A stretch of 64,000 nucleotides of DNA from Urechis unicinctus (Eukaryota > Annelida > Polychaeta > Xenopneusta > Urechidae), in NCBI GenBank assembly GCA_034190875.2, contig CM067354.1:10421231-10485230 (forward strand). The letters are read 5' to 3'. Below are positions 11,956-24,661 of the stretch, piece after piece (the first letter of the stretch is position 1; the number at the start of each line of letters is the position of its first letter). Made by a program: the position numbers and the translations under genes. The notes beneath the pieces are model-generated. The model saw only the letters and a program-made list of their open reading frames with translations, made no database searches and was not told the DNA's origin.

Positions 11956-13504
11956 CTCTAGACTGTAATTAAGCGAGTTTTCGGCTTGTAGATATTTACA
12001 GGTATTTGCCAAATGGACGAAGGGGGTATACAGTTGAGAGCATACCCTGTGCATGATTGCAAAGGTATATTTGTACCTGCTGATTTTATCGATTTTATCT
12101 TAAAAAATATTCATGTTTTAATCAGGTGTACATTAACACACACCAGAAAAAACGTTGCGATAACCAACATATGTTAAATACCAGACACACACAGTCTGTT
12201 GTAAATATCATATGATCTCTGAGCGTAGTGTAGTTGCTAAAGGCAGATATACCTGACCTGCGCCGCACTGACAAAACATATCTGAGTTGCGTGGTGGCGG
12301 TAATAACATTAGATTAAAGATTACAGGGACGGCCATTTTCCAATAGATTGTGCCGCAAATGTATAATTGTTTGGTTAGGGCGTCTTAAAGCAATCCCATA
12401 CTAAATATATACGAATGGTGCTTATGAGAATAGGGATAGATTGGAGGGAATCCGTCATCGGTTCAACTGGTGCTAATTTGACAATGAATATCGCTGAAGG
12501 TGCTCGTAACAGTGGGATATAACGGAACGAAATAAAGGTGTAAGATCGGCGCACCAAAAGTCTCGGCATCAATATAACACCGCATTGGTTCCCGCTCCAA
12601 ATATCAGAGGAAATGGTTGTCTTTTTGTTTCCGAAGCAACGCAACCCTTTTTGTCAAGATGATCTGTTGTGATGCTGTTCAAAACATGTATTTAGAGCCC
12701 ATCCTAGTCTTTGATTTCTACAAAAAGTTCATTTTCATATAGCTCTCCCTAACTCAGATGTGTTCAGAGAGGGAAGCTCACAAGTATACAAGTAGTTTTT
12801 CCATTGACAATAACTGGAAAAATAAGATTATATTGTTCAAAATCATTGCAATTGATGCTGACAAGAGTATATTATGTGGCTTCTGAAAATATATTTTGAT
12901 TAAAAGAGAACTGAGAGCTATCGTAGGCATCCCGTGGAGATTATGCTCAATATTGGCTATGCTTAACCAAAGCATATATAACCAGCAACATTAATGTTCG
13001 GCGCAGATAAATAATAATAAACTCATGAATTAAATGACGGCTAAACATAATCAGTTCAATCAAGAGCGACCCTTGAGTTTCAATTGTCTACAATACATTA
13101 CATTGTATTTATGTATATATGTAAGCAAAGGTTGACTACTCAGCCCGTATTGGTAAATGAGTGGCATGAAAAAGGGACTCCTTAGTCACGCTGCACGTTC
13201 CTGGTGGTTGTTATGCATAAATTGTACAAAACATTGTAAATGCGTACATATACATGCAAAGCGTTGGTTTTGACAGCTGGAAGTCCAAAACAAAAACGCT
13301 TGGAATTTACTACACTAGGCATTGAATTAACATGTTTAATAATTGTCAGACGTAATTTTATGTCAGTGTCTTAATAAGTCATCAACTGAAAATGAACAAT
13401 TAGCCATTTATGTGCGAAGTATGCATTTAATATAACAGAGCACAAAGTAACTGTTCATACCATTGTCAGCATAGGTCGATCTGTATCACAGCATTTAAGA
13501 GACG
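11956..13504. other. Gap with two unassigned minus frames
   Basis: Minus frames at 12375-12644 and 12778-12975 contain hydrophobic stretches. By position between the fragments at 13505 and 10943 they could be receptor exon relics. No motif supports that. Confidence 0.2.
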
Positions 13505-13903
13505 TCATGTGATTACCCACCTACGTTTGGCATTCTGTGACGAGGCAATATTTGTTGATGCACTGTCAATGTTATCCATATAACCTTGCGAAAGAAAAAC
13601 TTGTCGTGATGTTATTGGATCCAGAACGACCTTGCTCCCCTCAATGATGCAGTATTGGTATATGTGCATTCCAGCTGCGAGTATCAGCTGAACGCGTGAG
13701 ATCATTTCCCTCTCCTTTACAACCCATTTGCTGCTCTCGTTGTTACCTCCAAACCCACAACAGTCCAAATCCACAACAAGGCGCTCCGTTGCGACACACC
13801 CAAAAGATGTAAGGTCACTGTGCAATTCAATATAAGGCGGGCCACATCTAGTAAACGAGTATTGCATCACTGCTAGCCAGTTTGCGTTAACAAGTTGATT
13901 CAA
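13505..13903 (-). pseudogene. Open 132-codon fragment, duplicated at 44.1 kb
   Basis: The longest non-microsatellite minus-strand frame. It contains VVDLDCCGFGGNNESSKW, then VQLILAAGMHIYQY, then EGSKVVLDPITSRQV. The last part resembles the end of the ligand-binding lobe of GABA-B-like receptors, where a strand ending I-x-Q-x is followed by a VxVxDPxTxxL strand. About 270 bases recur in direct orientation at 44110-44430, where the frame is broken. The fragment lies 5' of the TM5-like piece at 10.8 kb on the same strand, the order expected for a receptor. It could instead be an unrelated repeat-encoded peptide. Confidence 0.3.
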
Positions 13904-14219
13904 ACTGCGGTGTTGATCATGGTTGTCTCACTGCATCCATCCTGGATATATATTTTCCATAACGGTCTAACTACTGGACATACCCACGATGATGTGATCA
14001 CGCGATCACGCGATGCCAGTATTGTGGATAACCTGTTGCACCTGCTTTGATACCTTCCTGAGTAAACAGGGTTACAGCTAGAAGCGGTGTAACGTTGTCT
14101 GCATTTGACATATTAAACCGATATCAGCCAGCTGTTAAAGTGCCTTCTCGAACAATATGTGCTTTACACTCATAATCGGATCGAATACACTGTCTCTACT
14201 ATGCAAAAGATGTCCCTTG

Positions 14220-14220
<1 letters not shown>
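13904..14220. other. Gap, nothing seen
   Basis: No recognisable feature apart from a short ATCACGCGATCACGCGAT duplication near 13998-14015. Confidence 0.4.
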
Positions 14221-14222
<2 letters not shown>

Positions 14223-14307
<85 letters not shown>

Positions 14308-14471
14308 TATATATATAGAGATATATATATATAGATAGATCTATATATATAGATATATATATATATAGAGATAGAGATATATATATATAGATAGATATAG
14401 ATATATCTATCTAGAGATATATATATAGATATCTCTCTCTATCTATATATAGATCTCTCTCTATATAGATA

Positions 14472-14508
<37 letters not shown>

Positions 14509-14550
14509 ATATATATATCTTATCTCTATATATATATATATCTCTATATA

Positions 14551-14618
<68 letters not shown>
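14223..14618. repeat. Compound (TA)n / (TAGA)n / (TG)14 microsatellite
   Basis: TA runs interspersed with TAGA, GAGA and CTCT blocks that can pair with each other, ending in 14 TG units at 14591-14618. The 128-codon minus frame that starts downstream owes its His/Thr and Tyr/Ile tail to this tract. Confidence 0.95.
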
Positions 14619-14621
<3 letters not shown>

Positions 14622-15319
14622 TGACCCTGACCAAACACCGCACAGCTTGATACAACTGCTTTTTAAAGACATATGCTAGTTGAAACATATTTAGCTGTAA
14701 CCTGACACCTAGAAAACTGTTTTGGACTTTGCATGCAGAAAAAGCATCAGATGCTAATACGCATAATTGCCTAATAATTAGTGTTTTCATAGCTTGGTAA
14801 TGCAAGCACGAGATAATTGTGATGTTGATACTGTATTCACTGTGCAATAAAATATGGATTTGTAAGTCACTTAACAGGCATATGGTGTCTAATTGTTGGT
14901 TCCATGTACCAAGTATATCATACGATTTGGCTTGTTTTGGTAACCCATGAAAAAAATGCTTTCAACCATTCCCCATACAAAATGATTAATGAAGTATTTT
15001 GAGATGGACGTCACAATTCTATTGTCATATTGTCATAGAGCTAGCAATTAAACCTGAATCACGTGCAAACGAATTTGCTGCATGAAAGATGTAATTCAAT
15101 CGATCTGCCGCGGGACCCAATGCAGCAACCAAGTCCACGTACGCCATGAATACAAGGCACATGCGTTGTGTCAGTCTGATTGGAGATGGGTTGTAGCGTC
15201 CCGTGCATCAATTCACTGCGCCCCAGTAATATTATGAAGTTGCCTATTACCGTGCACTGCGTCAGATCAAGGCACACAATGCTGCTCATTCTATTTGACA
15301 GGTTTATGTTACAGGAGAG
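14619..15319. other. Gap, nothing firm
   Basis: A 76-codon minus frame (15059-15289) with several Cys is unassigned. No other signal. Confidence 0.3.
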
Positions 15320-15506
15320 GTGCTCTTAGAATCAGCCGAGCCGCTGTCCTGATGTGCAATGCCATATTGTAAGATCTTTAACCTGTGATATATGGTAATT
15401 TGAACCATGTTTAGTACTTACTACCCGTAAAAAGATATGGATTACTTCTAGATTTTACCATGTTGAAATTGATATATAAATGAGTTGTGTTTGCTCCTCT
15501 TATATC
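15320..15506 (+). repeat. Direct duplication, copy 1 (about 160 bp)
   Basis: Shares AAGATCTTTAACCTGTGATAT, GATTACTTCTAGATTTTACC and the intervening sequence with 16165-16331. Identity over the core is about 90 percent by eye. It has a 15-base insertion near its start relative to copy 2. Confidence 0.9.
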
Positions 15507-16164
15507 CCCATCACTTGACATGATCCATCTTAGGGTAATTCTGCAGCCATAATGATGCCGTTATTGCTACAAATACTAGCAAATGGAGACAGCAGCAGTC
15601 GGCGTGGAGTGCCACAGCAGTTATTGTCGAATAGCTAGCGCGGGTACAGTAGAATGCACAATCACCGTTATAATCACATTATCATTATGAACATACTAAA
15701 CACATACCTTCATACGAAAATTGTGATCTCGAGCAAATAATGAGATTCAGGCGGATGTACGCATTGATGATCTGGCAGCGCAATGGATTAGCGGTTCATC
15801 TTGTGATGGCTGTACAATAGAGCGGCCTGGGTCTCGTCTCTATTGAAAGCATAATACCCGCTTACTGATTACATTCTATCGCTAGCAGACGCATACTACA
15901 GGTTATATAAAGCCTATGTATGTTTCACATAAGTAATCGTCGCAAACAGCGCTGAGGCTGTGATATCCTTCCGACTTAATTCGCGATGCTTGGCTGGTAC
16001 CCTCAATCAGGTCCAGAACACATTGTTCAAACAGTATGGTGACACATAAACATAAGGGGCGACTACAACAAATCACATGAGATGCATTTTTGCTTAACAT
16101 AATTAATCATTTGACATGGAACGATCAGCGTTGCACGTGTTTCAATATCAACTTTGTTCACCCC
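15507..16164. other. Spacer with a possible tRNA-derived SINE head
   Basis: At 15774-15840 the sequence GGCAGCGCAATGGATTAGCGG is followed about 45 bases later by CCTGGGTCTCGTCTC. This resembles the A and B boxes of a tRNA-like RNA polymerase III promoter. The stem pairing was not convincing. The rest is unassigned. Confidence 0.2.
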
Positions 16165-16331
16165 TTGCTCTTAGATGCTGATGTGCAATGCCATAATGCA
16201 AGATCTTTAACCTGTGATATATAATAATTTGAACCATGATTAGTACTACCTGTTGAAACATATGGATTACTTCTAGATTTTACCATGTTGAGATTGATAT
16301 ATAAATGAGTTGTGTCTGCTCCTTTTATATA
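16165..16331 (+). repeat. Direct duplication, copy 2 (about 160 bp)
   Basis: Second copy of 15320-15506, offset about 830 bases. Its higher similarity than other duplications in the window suggests a more recent event. Confidence 0.9.
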
Positions 16332-18390
16332 ATACACAACGTATACACAGACCAGCATTCAACAAACCTGGACGGTTGATATAATGCAGAGGAGAAGTCA
16401 GGGTATAAGCGCCATGTACACCTATAATATCGTTCATTAAACAATCACCCTTACGATTATATTTTATATTTCTTATTTCTCATAACATATCTAAGCATTA
16501 GTTATGTTAAGATGCATTCATTCACTGTCATAATAAGATGGGTTCAATTCAAAACAAATCGCTGGCTCTAAAGTCCACATAGAAAAGCCAGACCCATATC
16601 TAATGATCTCAATTGATGCACAATCAGACATTCTTTTGCAATTTTCCAGACACCACAGGGCACAGTTAATTTGTCACAAGCCATCGAAATATCAGCCTGC
16701 TGCCAGTAAGATGTTCTTAAGCTGTCGAGGAATATTTTGCGTATATCTATATTATGGAACAGAGCCAGTGTCATTGATGACTCTCGCAAAACAGGATATT
16801 TACTGTCCCTCAACCACTTATTTGGCTTCTCAAACACTGCACCTGTATTTCTGAATATGTCCTGTTGCTTTTGTAAAACATTAACTTGGCTATAAAGACT
16901 TAAGACTCTCACTGGGAATTATAAAACACCCACCTACTCGCTTCCAGGCGATTGCTGATGGGGATCAACAAATACAGTTAAAAAAACTCTATCCTACAGA
17001 TAATCATTTGGCTTGGTGCCGTTCATTTAATATTCGGAGTAGTCAGCTACTACATCACCGGTAGCTCAGAGTACGAATTGATGCTTGTCGCATGCATGTA
17101 GTCTTGAAAGAACAGGAAAAGTGACTCGCAATTTACTAAAAATTGTGAGTGAATCGTTTGCGGAGGCAGCTGTACACAATTTAAAATATTAAATATTGAA
17201 TGCTGATCATCTTGAATTACCAGCAGCAACCAATGCAGTCGATTTCCTTTGGGTGCGTATGCATACAAATTACTCATACATTTACAAACGTTGATGATGC
17301 TTCATCGTAGTGACAAATATCTATATATACAAGTGTACTATTTTCTGGTCTATAAGCCATATATAAATTACTGATAACATTAAAGTGATATGCACTACGC
17401 AGTTTAGTAAATGATTATTTGAGGAAACAGTATTTGATAATTCTTGTCCTTGATTTACTACCAATGTTGAACCAATATAAATAGCAGTGCCCAGACGTAC
17501 TACTTATAAATGTTTTGCAACCAGTGAATGGCATCATAGAATTCAAAACATGTTGAACAGTAACACTGAGAACCTGGTAGTTTATATGGTGCATCGATTT
17601 CGTTTATTTGAAATATGTTCACAAACCGCACTAACATTATAATCATATATGGAAATATAAACGCTACATTATTGCTGACCCAATCCTTGATTTCAGAGGT
17701 TGCTGACCATACCAATACAGCGCTGATAGGTTAGTTTGCTGGTCTTTCAGCTTTAGATGGGTGCTTCTTCGAATTTATTCGAGAATAAAGATCTGTGTGC
17801 TTTGTACAGTTTAACGGATAACTGCCATAGGTTTTATTGCTATTCCAACTATAAATCATTTACAAAGGCTAATTATTTCTCTTAACGGTTAATTGCTGAT
17901 ACCATTAGCCTCATAAATTGTTACTTTTTAAAACAGCAATCGGTTATAATGTCGGACATGAAATCATGGACTATATGTGGAATAGAAACAACTTTTGTAG
18001 CCAACTAAGATAATATCTTAGTAATATGTATAGGATCTCGAAATCAATATACTACCAGAGTGTGTAATCAGGGGTCAATATGTTACAGCTATTAACTTTG
18101 TCGTTCCTAGACTAGTGAATGTAAATCAAACTTAGCCATTCACATGACGCATATGCAGAGGCCAGGAGTGAATGGCTGGCATTCAGCATTCATCGACAAA
18201 AGATGAAGGTATTTTATTATAGTTATTCCTCATTAAACATATTTATTCTTTAGCAACAATTACATGTGCTTAGAGAGATCACACAATATTTTCCGACTTT
18301 TATTTAATTTTCTCGCACCGGCATTTGAATTTGTGTGCGACGTACAACGTCTGGAGCTTTTATTGTTAGAATTCTGAATTATTTGACGTT
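16332..18390. other. Gap with unassigned minus frames
   Basis: The minus frame at 16568-16912 (114 codons) is the longest, and others lie at 17050-17277 and 17500-17715. None shows a motif that I recognise. They lie on the strand used by most receptor-like pieces. Confidence 0.25.
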
Positions 18391-18392
18391 TG

Positions 18393-18577
<185 letters not shown>

Positions 18578-20322
18578 GATTGGGCAGAACTTGTGTACTG
18601 TGTATTATATGTAAACAGATGTTCAATTATCAATGACTTACACTAGTCTGTATATTACTTATCAATCCGCAACTCTGATTGCAGGAATGCTCCATAAAAA
18701 CGGCACTACATGGCTATGGAGACTTCTCAATGTCTATAAATCAGCCATGGTATACCGCTGCAGGTCGTAAAAGGGTGCAACCAAGCACATAAAATCCGGC
18801 TACTGGTCTGATACTGAAGGCCTTTATGATCCTCATGTACGATGTTAACCATAACGCTTCAATATAGTTCGTTAGGCAGCTTTTCATGTGTGGGTCGTAT
18901 CTCACGCTGTAAGCAGACGTAATCCGAGTCTTACCCTGCCAAGCATATCACATAAAGAAACCAAAGTCATCATGTGAAAACCCAAGCTACAATAAACACA
19001 CAATAAAGTACCTGTTCATGCAATTGATCAATATGTCACTTTGTTAGCTGGCTTATATTGCCAGTAACAGTGGTACATATATCACTTGCTAAGGGACATG
19101 GGGCGTCTTGATCAGGTCCATACCTTTGGTCAGCACCATTATGTTAATTTGGGGCTGGTTTACAAATTAAGTATGGCATATGTAACCCGCTAAATTCATC
19201 AATAACAACATCTGATAATCGTCTCGTAAACGTTAAATGCAATCCTGTGTTTACCAAGATCTCCATTTGTATATTTGCTACCGTACAAAACAATAAACGA
19301 AAGTCATGCCACGAATGAATGCATATGGTTTTGTTTTTCATATGTCTTAACCAAAATTCCTCTCGAACTATTGTTGTGGACTTTATGCGAGGGTGTTGCA
19401 ATCTGACTAAGTACCTTAGGAACCCTGTATCATTTGTGACTTCTAATGACACTAATGAAAAGAGATATTCTCTGTTATAGACCAAGCATAAGCCGGTATT
19501 CTAACTTGATGGCACAAGTCATAAAAGATCTCCTGGTTGCTACATGATTAAAAATCAAACCTCCCTAATTAACTGACGTTATGCGCATCAGCTTGCAAAA
19601 GTATTGGACAAAGCCGGAATAGGAGGAAAAGAACTTCAGGTTATGTAACGATCCACTTGGGAAACCCATTTCGCCAGCTCCAGAGTGTCATTATCTTATC
19701 ACAATCCGCAAATGGGTACATTAAACTCATCGACATTGACAGATTTGCATCGTATATCATATCAAGGTATATGAGGTTATTTCGAAAGTAGATAGAAACG
19801 GCAATTGTCTGATTTATAATAAAAGGATTGTGCAAATGTTATCAATGACTATCTATTTGTTCTGCAAAACTGTTGAATTAAGCTGTAGTGCTTTCTGAAA
19901 GTACATATGAATAAAAATTACTCTATCAAATACTTCTGGCCATTTGGGTAAAACGGATATATCACACTGATTAAAACCCGATAGTTCAGCGATAACAGCT
20001 TTATTGATGAATGAACAGTCAATCTATGAACGTCATTGGTGCATCAAAATAACTTTTAGCATTCTGAAGATAGTATAAATTAACAAAAAGTTCAGCACAT
20101 CCACCAGCGAGATTTAATTTAGAAATGATTTTGAAGATCATCTTATATCTATTTTCCAAACCAACTACCCCTATAACTACAAGTTCCTCTCAACCAAACT
20201 TCAATACTAAAAAGGGTCAGTTGAACCACTGTCTTAGGTGAGCTGTCGCAATTGTGTACAAACTGGGCCCTTTGGGACAGTTTATAGCCATGGTTTAAGT
20301 GATACGCAAAACATATCCAATT
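18578..20322. other. Gap with two unassigned minus frames
   Basis: The minus frame at 19144-19485 (113 codons) contains GFLRYLVRLQHPRI and REEFWLRH. This faintly recalls the F-x-x-Y-L ... FW segment of metabotropic glutamate receptor ligand domains but is not convincing. A 64-codon minus frame lies at 19641-19835. Confidence 0.2.
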
Positions 20323-20514
20323 TCACACGTTCCAATTACTTGACCATACAATCTTCACTTCTGAGGTTTCTCGACACATATGTATGCTTACAATAACAAA
20401 AGCCGTTCCCAATGTGGTTAGCACCTCAGATATGATAGATTTAGGGCACATATCAGTTTTCAAATATGGATCTGTCTGCTTGTCCCCATTTACTGCATTA
20501 AACGTTTCAGCCAT
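20323..20514 (-). pseudogene. GABA-B-like receptor TM1-type fragment
   Basis: The frame reads SEVLTTLGTAFVIVSI, then HMCRETSEVKIVWSSNWN. In GABA-B receptors TM1 and the first intracellular loop read ILTxLG, hydrophobic residues, a basic loop, then KxxKMSSPxLNN. The LT-x-LG to SS distance here is 28 residues against 29 in GABA-B2, and VKI-x-x-SS matches the loop end. Two further DNA-level copies of the block lie at 27832-27910 and 54060-54125 on the same strand, both broken. This is the clearest of the TM1-type pieces, but no complete receptor was assembled around it. Confidence 0.4.
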
Positions 20515-21130
20515 TGAATGTTATATTTAGTGTGTCCATCTGTACATTTGAACTGAAATAGTTTCAACTCTGCATTGTTATCCCGATGCTTGACGCGTAC
20601 TTGATGCCAAATGATCTACTTTTACATAATTGTAATAATATGCACATATCGATTTAATTGATTAAATTATAACACATTTAGCGTGATTCGCCTCAGAGAA
20701 TAGACATTCTTCATCGTAAAAATGGCATCAAATTATGCAAAAACCATTGAATACGCACACATATATGCCTTGTTGTAACACTGCTATGTTTGATATGTCG
20801 CGTTATTACCGTACCATGCAATTATATGTAGCATGTGCTGCGTTACAGGTGGCAAACGAAATGCATTTACACAGAGTGTTTGTCGACTTATTGGGTTATA
20901 TCAATATGCAGGCAACGCATGATTGACAAGATTTACGAGCAGTTACTCAAATGAATTTGTTAAAGCTCTATGCCTACAGGCACGGTAATGATGGATGTAT
21001 TGAGATACTGTCGATTTATATTCTTTAAGCGATGCGACATATGCGTTTATTGTCGCTGTGCACAAGAGGAGGGTTTAATAAACATCGTATCTTAGATTGG
21101 GTTGGTCGTTGATGCGTTTATGAAGCATAA
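20515..21130. other. Gap with one plus frame
   Basis: The plus frame at 20735-20926 (63 codons) is unassigned. Nothing else was seen. Confidence 0.3.
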
Positions 21131-21604
21131 TTGTGGTCTTCAGAATCATACGTCCAGCGTCAATACGTGTCCTTAAGATATATTGTTAGATATATTACGA
21201 TAACATCCTATTCATATATGAGAAATATACACCGTCCTTTCGTTGAATCCACGCGGTACAATTGTATAGATGAATTGCGTTCCTTATTCGTCAACATGCT
21301 CATTGTAATAACGGCGCTGCATGCGTGTTTATACACCTGTAATTATATGGCAAGTATTACTAACGATGAGAGAGAATATATCCACGCGGAAGCCGACGTT
21401 AAAAACCAAATAAGTATAATCAAATTATGTTGTGATATGTATGGCAACAAATATTACAAACATTCGACTGAGCGTGTTCTTGTTCTCCAATTTATTTATC
21501 AAGAACATTTGATATACTATGGTGCAATTAGAGTTTTAAAAAAGTTATATCACCGCCCCGATTTAATGGTAACAGTTTGCAATAAATGGGCATGCAGTTC
21601 ATGA
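21131..21604 (+). CDS. Longest complex frame in the window, 157 codons, unknown
   Basis: This is the longest reading frame not built on a microsatellite. No full-length family was recognised. The middle part (RNIHRPFVES, then DELRSLFVNMLIVITALHAC) is related to the frame at 6670-6912 by about 60 bases of DNA similarity and resembles a TM5-TM6 linker plus TM6 of GABA-B-like receptors. The C-terminal 80 residues (ending RPDLMVTVCNKWACSS) are not hydrophobic and do not look like TM7. It may be an exon plus read-through into an intron, or a chance frame over a duplicated relic. Codon use is not distinctive. Confidence 0.3.
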   Translation: MWSSESYVQRQYVSLRYIVRYITITSYSYMRNIHRPFVESTRYNCIDELRSLFVNMLIVITALHACLYTCNYMASITNDEREYIHAEADVKNQISIIKLCCDMYGNKYYKHSTERVLVLQFIYQEHLIYYGAIRVLKKLYHRPDLMVTVCNKWACSS

Positions 21605-22859
21605 TATATCACCGTGACATGGGCGGTCACTTCTTATGTGTATTCCGTAGTGTAATGTGTTTTACTTTAGTCAATGCATTGTAAGGCTTTGATGCGATTT
21701 TATTGCTTGGAATAACTTAAGTGCATTCATCGAGGAAATAACTACTAGATATCCACCGATGTAGCCCGGTGTTGTATATTTTATAACAATACTATTTTTC
21801 TATAATAACAAGAAAATCTTATGATATAGGTGCACAAGACTCTACAATGAACGAGCCCCTTACGACACGAAATTTGACTGTGACAGTCTCAAAAGACAGA
21901 TTTGCGTTTGCTACCACCACCTCTGTGGTATAACTAACATTACCGTCGATTTGAATCAGGAAGAAACTGACAACTTAGGACATGTAAAGTAAGTTTTATC
22001 TAATTAAAAGACAGGTTTGTAGATCCGCGCACTGCCTGGATGTTGCGCTGTGGTTGTATGCATCAATCTAGGTATAAACCAATGAAGAACATCAGAATGC
22101 AGGTTATTATGATGACCAGTAATGTGTCAATAAGTATATAATTAATAAAGCAACTTAACGCTAAAATCGAACGGAAAAATAATATTAAAGATTACAAATC
22201 ATAAAGGTCTGTATAGCGTAACGAGCTGTCCAGCGCCACGTAATGGCAATGCCATTAAAATAAAATCAATGCGTGCACTAGTAGTCTATTACTTTTAATG
22301 GCAACCTTTGAACTCGGCAGTGAGGAACAAGAGGCACATGGCATAAGCTATATTATGACCCCTGACACTATGTGCGAGCTACTTGGTCTTCCTCACATCC
22401 CGATGAATCTTGCCAAAGTTGTGGGACTGTTTTCTGTGTATTGTCAATAAAAATAAAACTATAACTAATGTAGTCTTCAATGGCACGTCGGGAGCAAGAC
22501 TACGCATCGTATATCGTATATCCTGCATTGTCATCATTATATATCACATTCTTTGTCGCAATCTGTGTTTATATTCATTGCAGAGCCAGCCACATCCAAT
22601 AGTTATTGTTAAGGTTTCTGGGGATGCAAAGCTGTCATTCATAACAAGCAATATAATGCTTTAGTTATTCATAAATGGATCCGATCACATAATGGAATTA
22701 TCAATCAAAACATTAATAGCGATTGTTATATTCCTGTTTCCCCATTTATTTACAAGTGATTTTGCTGATCTTACAGAATTAAAAATTAACATATCTTGCT
22801 TTTGGTTGTCGTGCTGGTTGTTCTCAACTTAGTGATAATCAGCATTTACAGAGTTTGGA
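21605..22859. other. Gap, nothing firm
   Basis: A plus frame at 22410-22664 (84 codons) is unassigned. No repeats were recognised. Confidence 0.3.
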
Positions 22860-22945
22860 TAATCAGGTCAAAGACGACCGCAGAAGGAAGTATGTACTTC
22901 TTTCCCAGTACGGCTCACTTGGTTTGAAGTATGCATACATAAACA
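22860..22945 (+). repeat. Palindrome-containing repeat, copy 1
   Basis: Contains ATCAGGTC, GACCGCAGAAGGAAGTA, TACTTCTTTCCCAGTACGG and CTCACTTGG. The reverse complement of the same series is found at 26205-26310. GGAAGTATGTACTTCTTTCC is itself a near-palindrome. Confidence 0.8.
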
Positions 22946-23305
22946 TTAATTTTCTCAACTGTTTTGCAAATTGTGACATTATTTACTGAGATTTGGTTGG
23001 GTAAAATCGTGGAAACCCCTTAGTCACAGCCTCGATTTGGGACCATGCTTTGCGTTGCATGTGTACAAGAAGGCTTTCCTACGCATTTTCAAACTTTAGT
23101 ATAGCGGCCATTGCGTGTCTTCCTCGAAGACTGATGAGGCAAGAATCATTTTTGTATCTGTTTGGCAAAGTTCAGAACTTACTTTGTGCGGAGCATAGTT
23201 TGTCTAGATTATATGAAATATAGTTTAGTGAAAATTGTATGGCATATTTGTGACCTATGGATGATAACATCACACCCTATGTCAATCCATTTGCACACCT
23301 GATAT

Positions 23306-23346
23306 TGTTGTACTCCAATCGAAGTACGCCGTACCATGATCGTTTC
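23306..23346 (-). repeat. Palindrome-containing repeat, partial copy
   Basis: GTACTCCAATCGAAGTACGCCGTA, read on the plus strand in pieces, matches GTACCTCAATCGAGGT and GGCCGTACTG at 26211-26240. Only the inner part of the repeat is present. Confidence 0.5.
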
Positions 23347-24260
23347 AAATTTCGCTTGTTGTCCACATGGGTCTGATTGGGAGTGTTCATATACGTGTTC
23401 AGTTGTGTTTAAAAATGAATGTTCTTCTCAAATAGAATAACTAAGCAGCCAAGTGTTTGATATTGAACAGATTGCCCCAAAAAACAACACAACAGTAAGT
23501 TTTCATACTTTTGTTGGCCTGTTCTGTTCGATTTTTGAAAACTTTTGTTCTTGTTTTAATTTGATGCTAGGTTATTATTTAAGGCTTTACAGATGAAAAC
23601 GAGCATCATTACATATGTAATGAACATTATCACTTTAGCATACTTAAGGTTTTACAGATATGGAATGGATTCTTTACAAAATCACGGGGCCACCGATCAG
23701 GTTGTATTGAAATTTACTATGCTTTATTACAATTACTTCCATAGCAATGTGGACAGTGGTTGTAAGAATATTCTTAATTTGTAAACTTCATGATGGTGTT
23801 TATCCTACATGCTGCTAATAATTTAGGTGCTATCGGTTAAATCATATGCCCTTAACAATATACCATGCAGATCCATATTTTGTTAAAGAGTCGAGGAACA
23901 GCAATGTTTGGGTTAATTTTATTTTTAGAAATAATTCTCAAGTAACAAATTGTGTTCAAAATCACATATGTAAAATATTCGGTATGACATAATAGGATAC
24001 CGAGAAATCCCCGAATGCAGGTACACTACAAATCAATTACCAATATTACAATGAGGCAGATACTGAAAACAAGTATAGTAATGTTATGACTGTTTGACAG
24101 CTAAAGGTATATGCATGATGTTGATACAATAAGTGAGATACATAACTATGATATATATAAGACAATTTACAACTACTTTAATTGGTCATGACACAGATAG
24201 AATTAACTGATATACCTATACATGTACAGACATACATATTACAACAGCGAGTGTTGAATG
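23347..24260. other. Gap, nothing firm
   Basis: A 63-codon plus frame (23593-23784) follows a pyrimidine-rich stretch but is unassigned. Confidence 0.3.
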
Positions 24261-24343
24261 ACAAAATTAGAGGAAAGCATCTATAAAAGTCGGGATGGCA
24301 TTGAAAACGGAAGGGTGAGAAGGGTTCGGAACAGCAAATCGAT

Positions 24344-24610
24344 GTGATGTCGTTGAAATCTAATTACGAAAGACAAAAAAGCGCTGGTCACCTTATCCTT
24401 GTTAGAAATGAGAGGAAGAGAATAATATGCACAAAGTCTTATGAACTTGTTCAGCGGTGTGAGGGCAATATTCGGGTTGAGTATAAAGACGAGAACAATA
24501 AAAGATGGGTTTATTGTTCAGACAAGACCTGGTTCACCCATCACAGGCAGAGGTTCTTCATTAAGAGAGTTGAAATCAACTTTCAGTGGCTTGGAAGGCG
24601 GCTGCACTGA
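24344..24610 (+). other. 88-codon frame, unassigned
   Basis: Polar frame with RVEYKDENNKRWVYCSDKTW. It overlaps a minus-strand frame at 24518-24661 that looks equally protein-like, so at most one of them is real. No family was recognised. Confidence 0.15.
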
Positions 24611-24661
24611 TTCATCACTAACGGCTGAAGGAATGTTCAAGTCTGGATAGATTTCATCCAT
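24518..24661 (-). CDS. Small 47-codon frame with good start context
   Basis: Minus-strand ATG at 24661 in a favourable context (ACAAAATGG). The peptide begins MDEIYPDLNIPSAV, continues with PPSKPLKVDF and ends LPVMGEPGLV before TGA. Its acidic, proline-containing composition is unlike the Tyr/Ile/Cys-rich chance frames of this window. It could be a terminal exon or a fragment of a mobile-element protein. No family was recognised, and a plus-strand frame overlaps it. Confidence 0.25.
   Translation of the reverse strand: MDEIYPDLNIPSAVSDESVQPPSKPLKVDFNSLNEEPLPVMGEPGLV

Noticed and set aside
16568-16912. 114-codon minus frame as a gene
   Set aside because: No motif, no splice sites chosen with confidence, and an 83-codon frame is open on the other strand over the same bases.
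19144-19485. Metabotropic-receptor-like ligand domain
   Set aside because: Only FLRYL and EEFW recall the family. Cysteines and spacing do not fit, and its place 3' of a TM1-type piece is wrong for the same gene.
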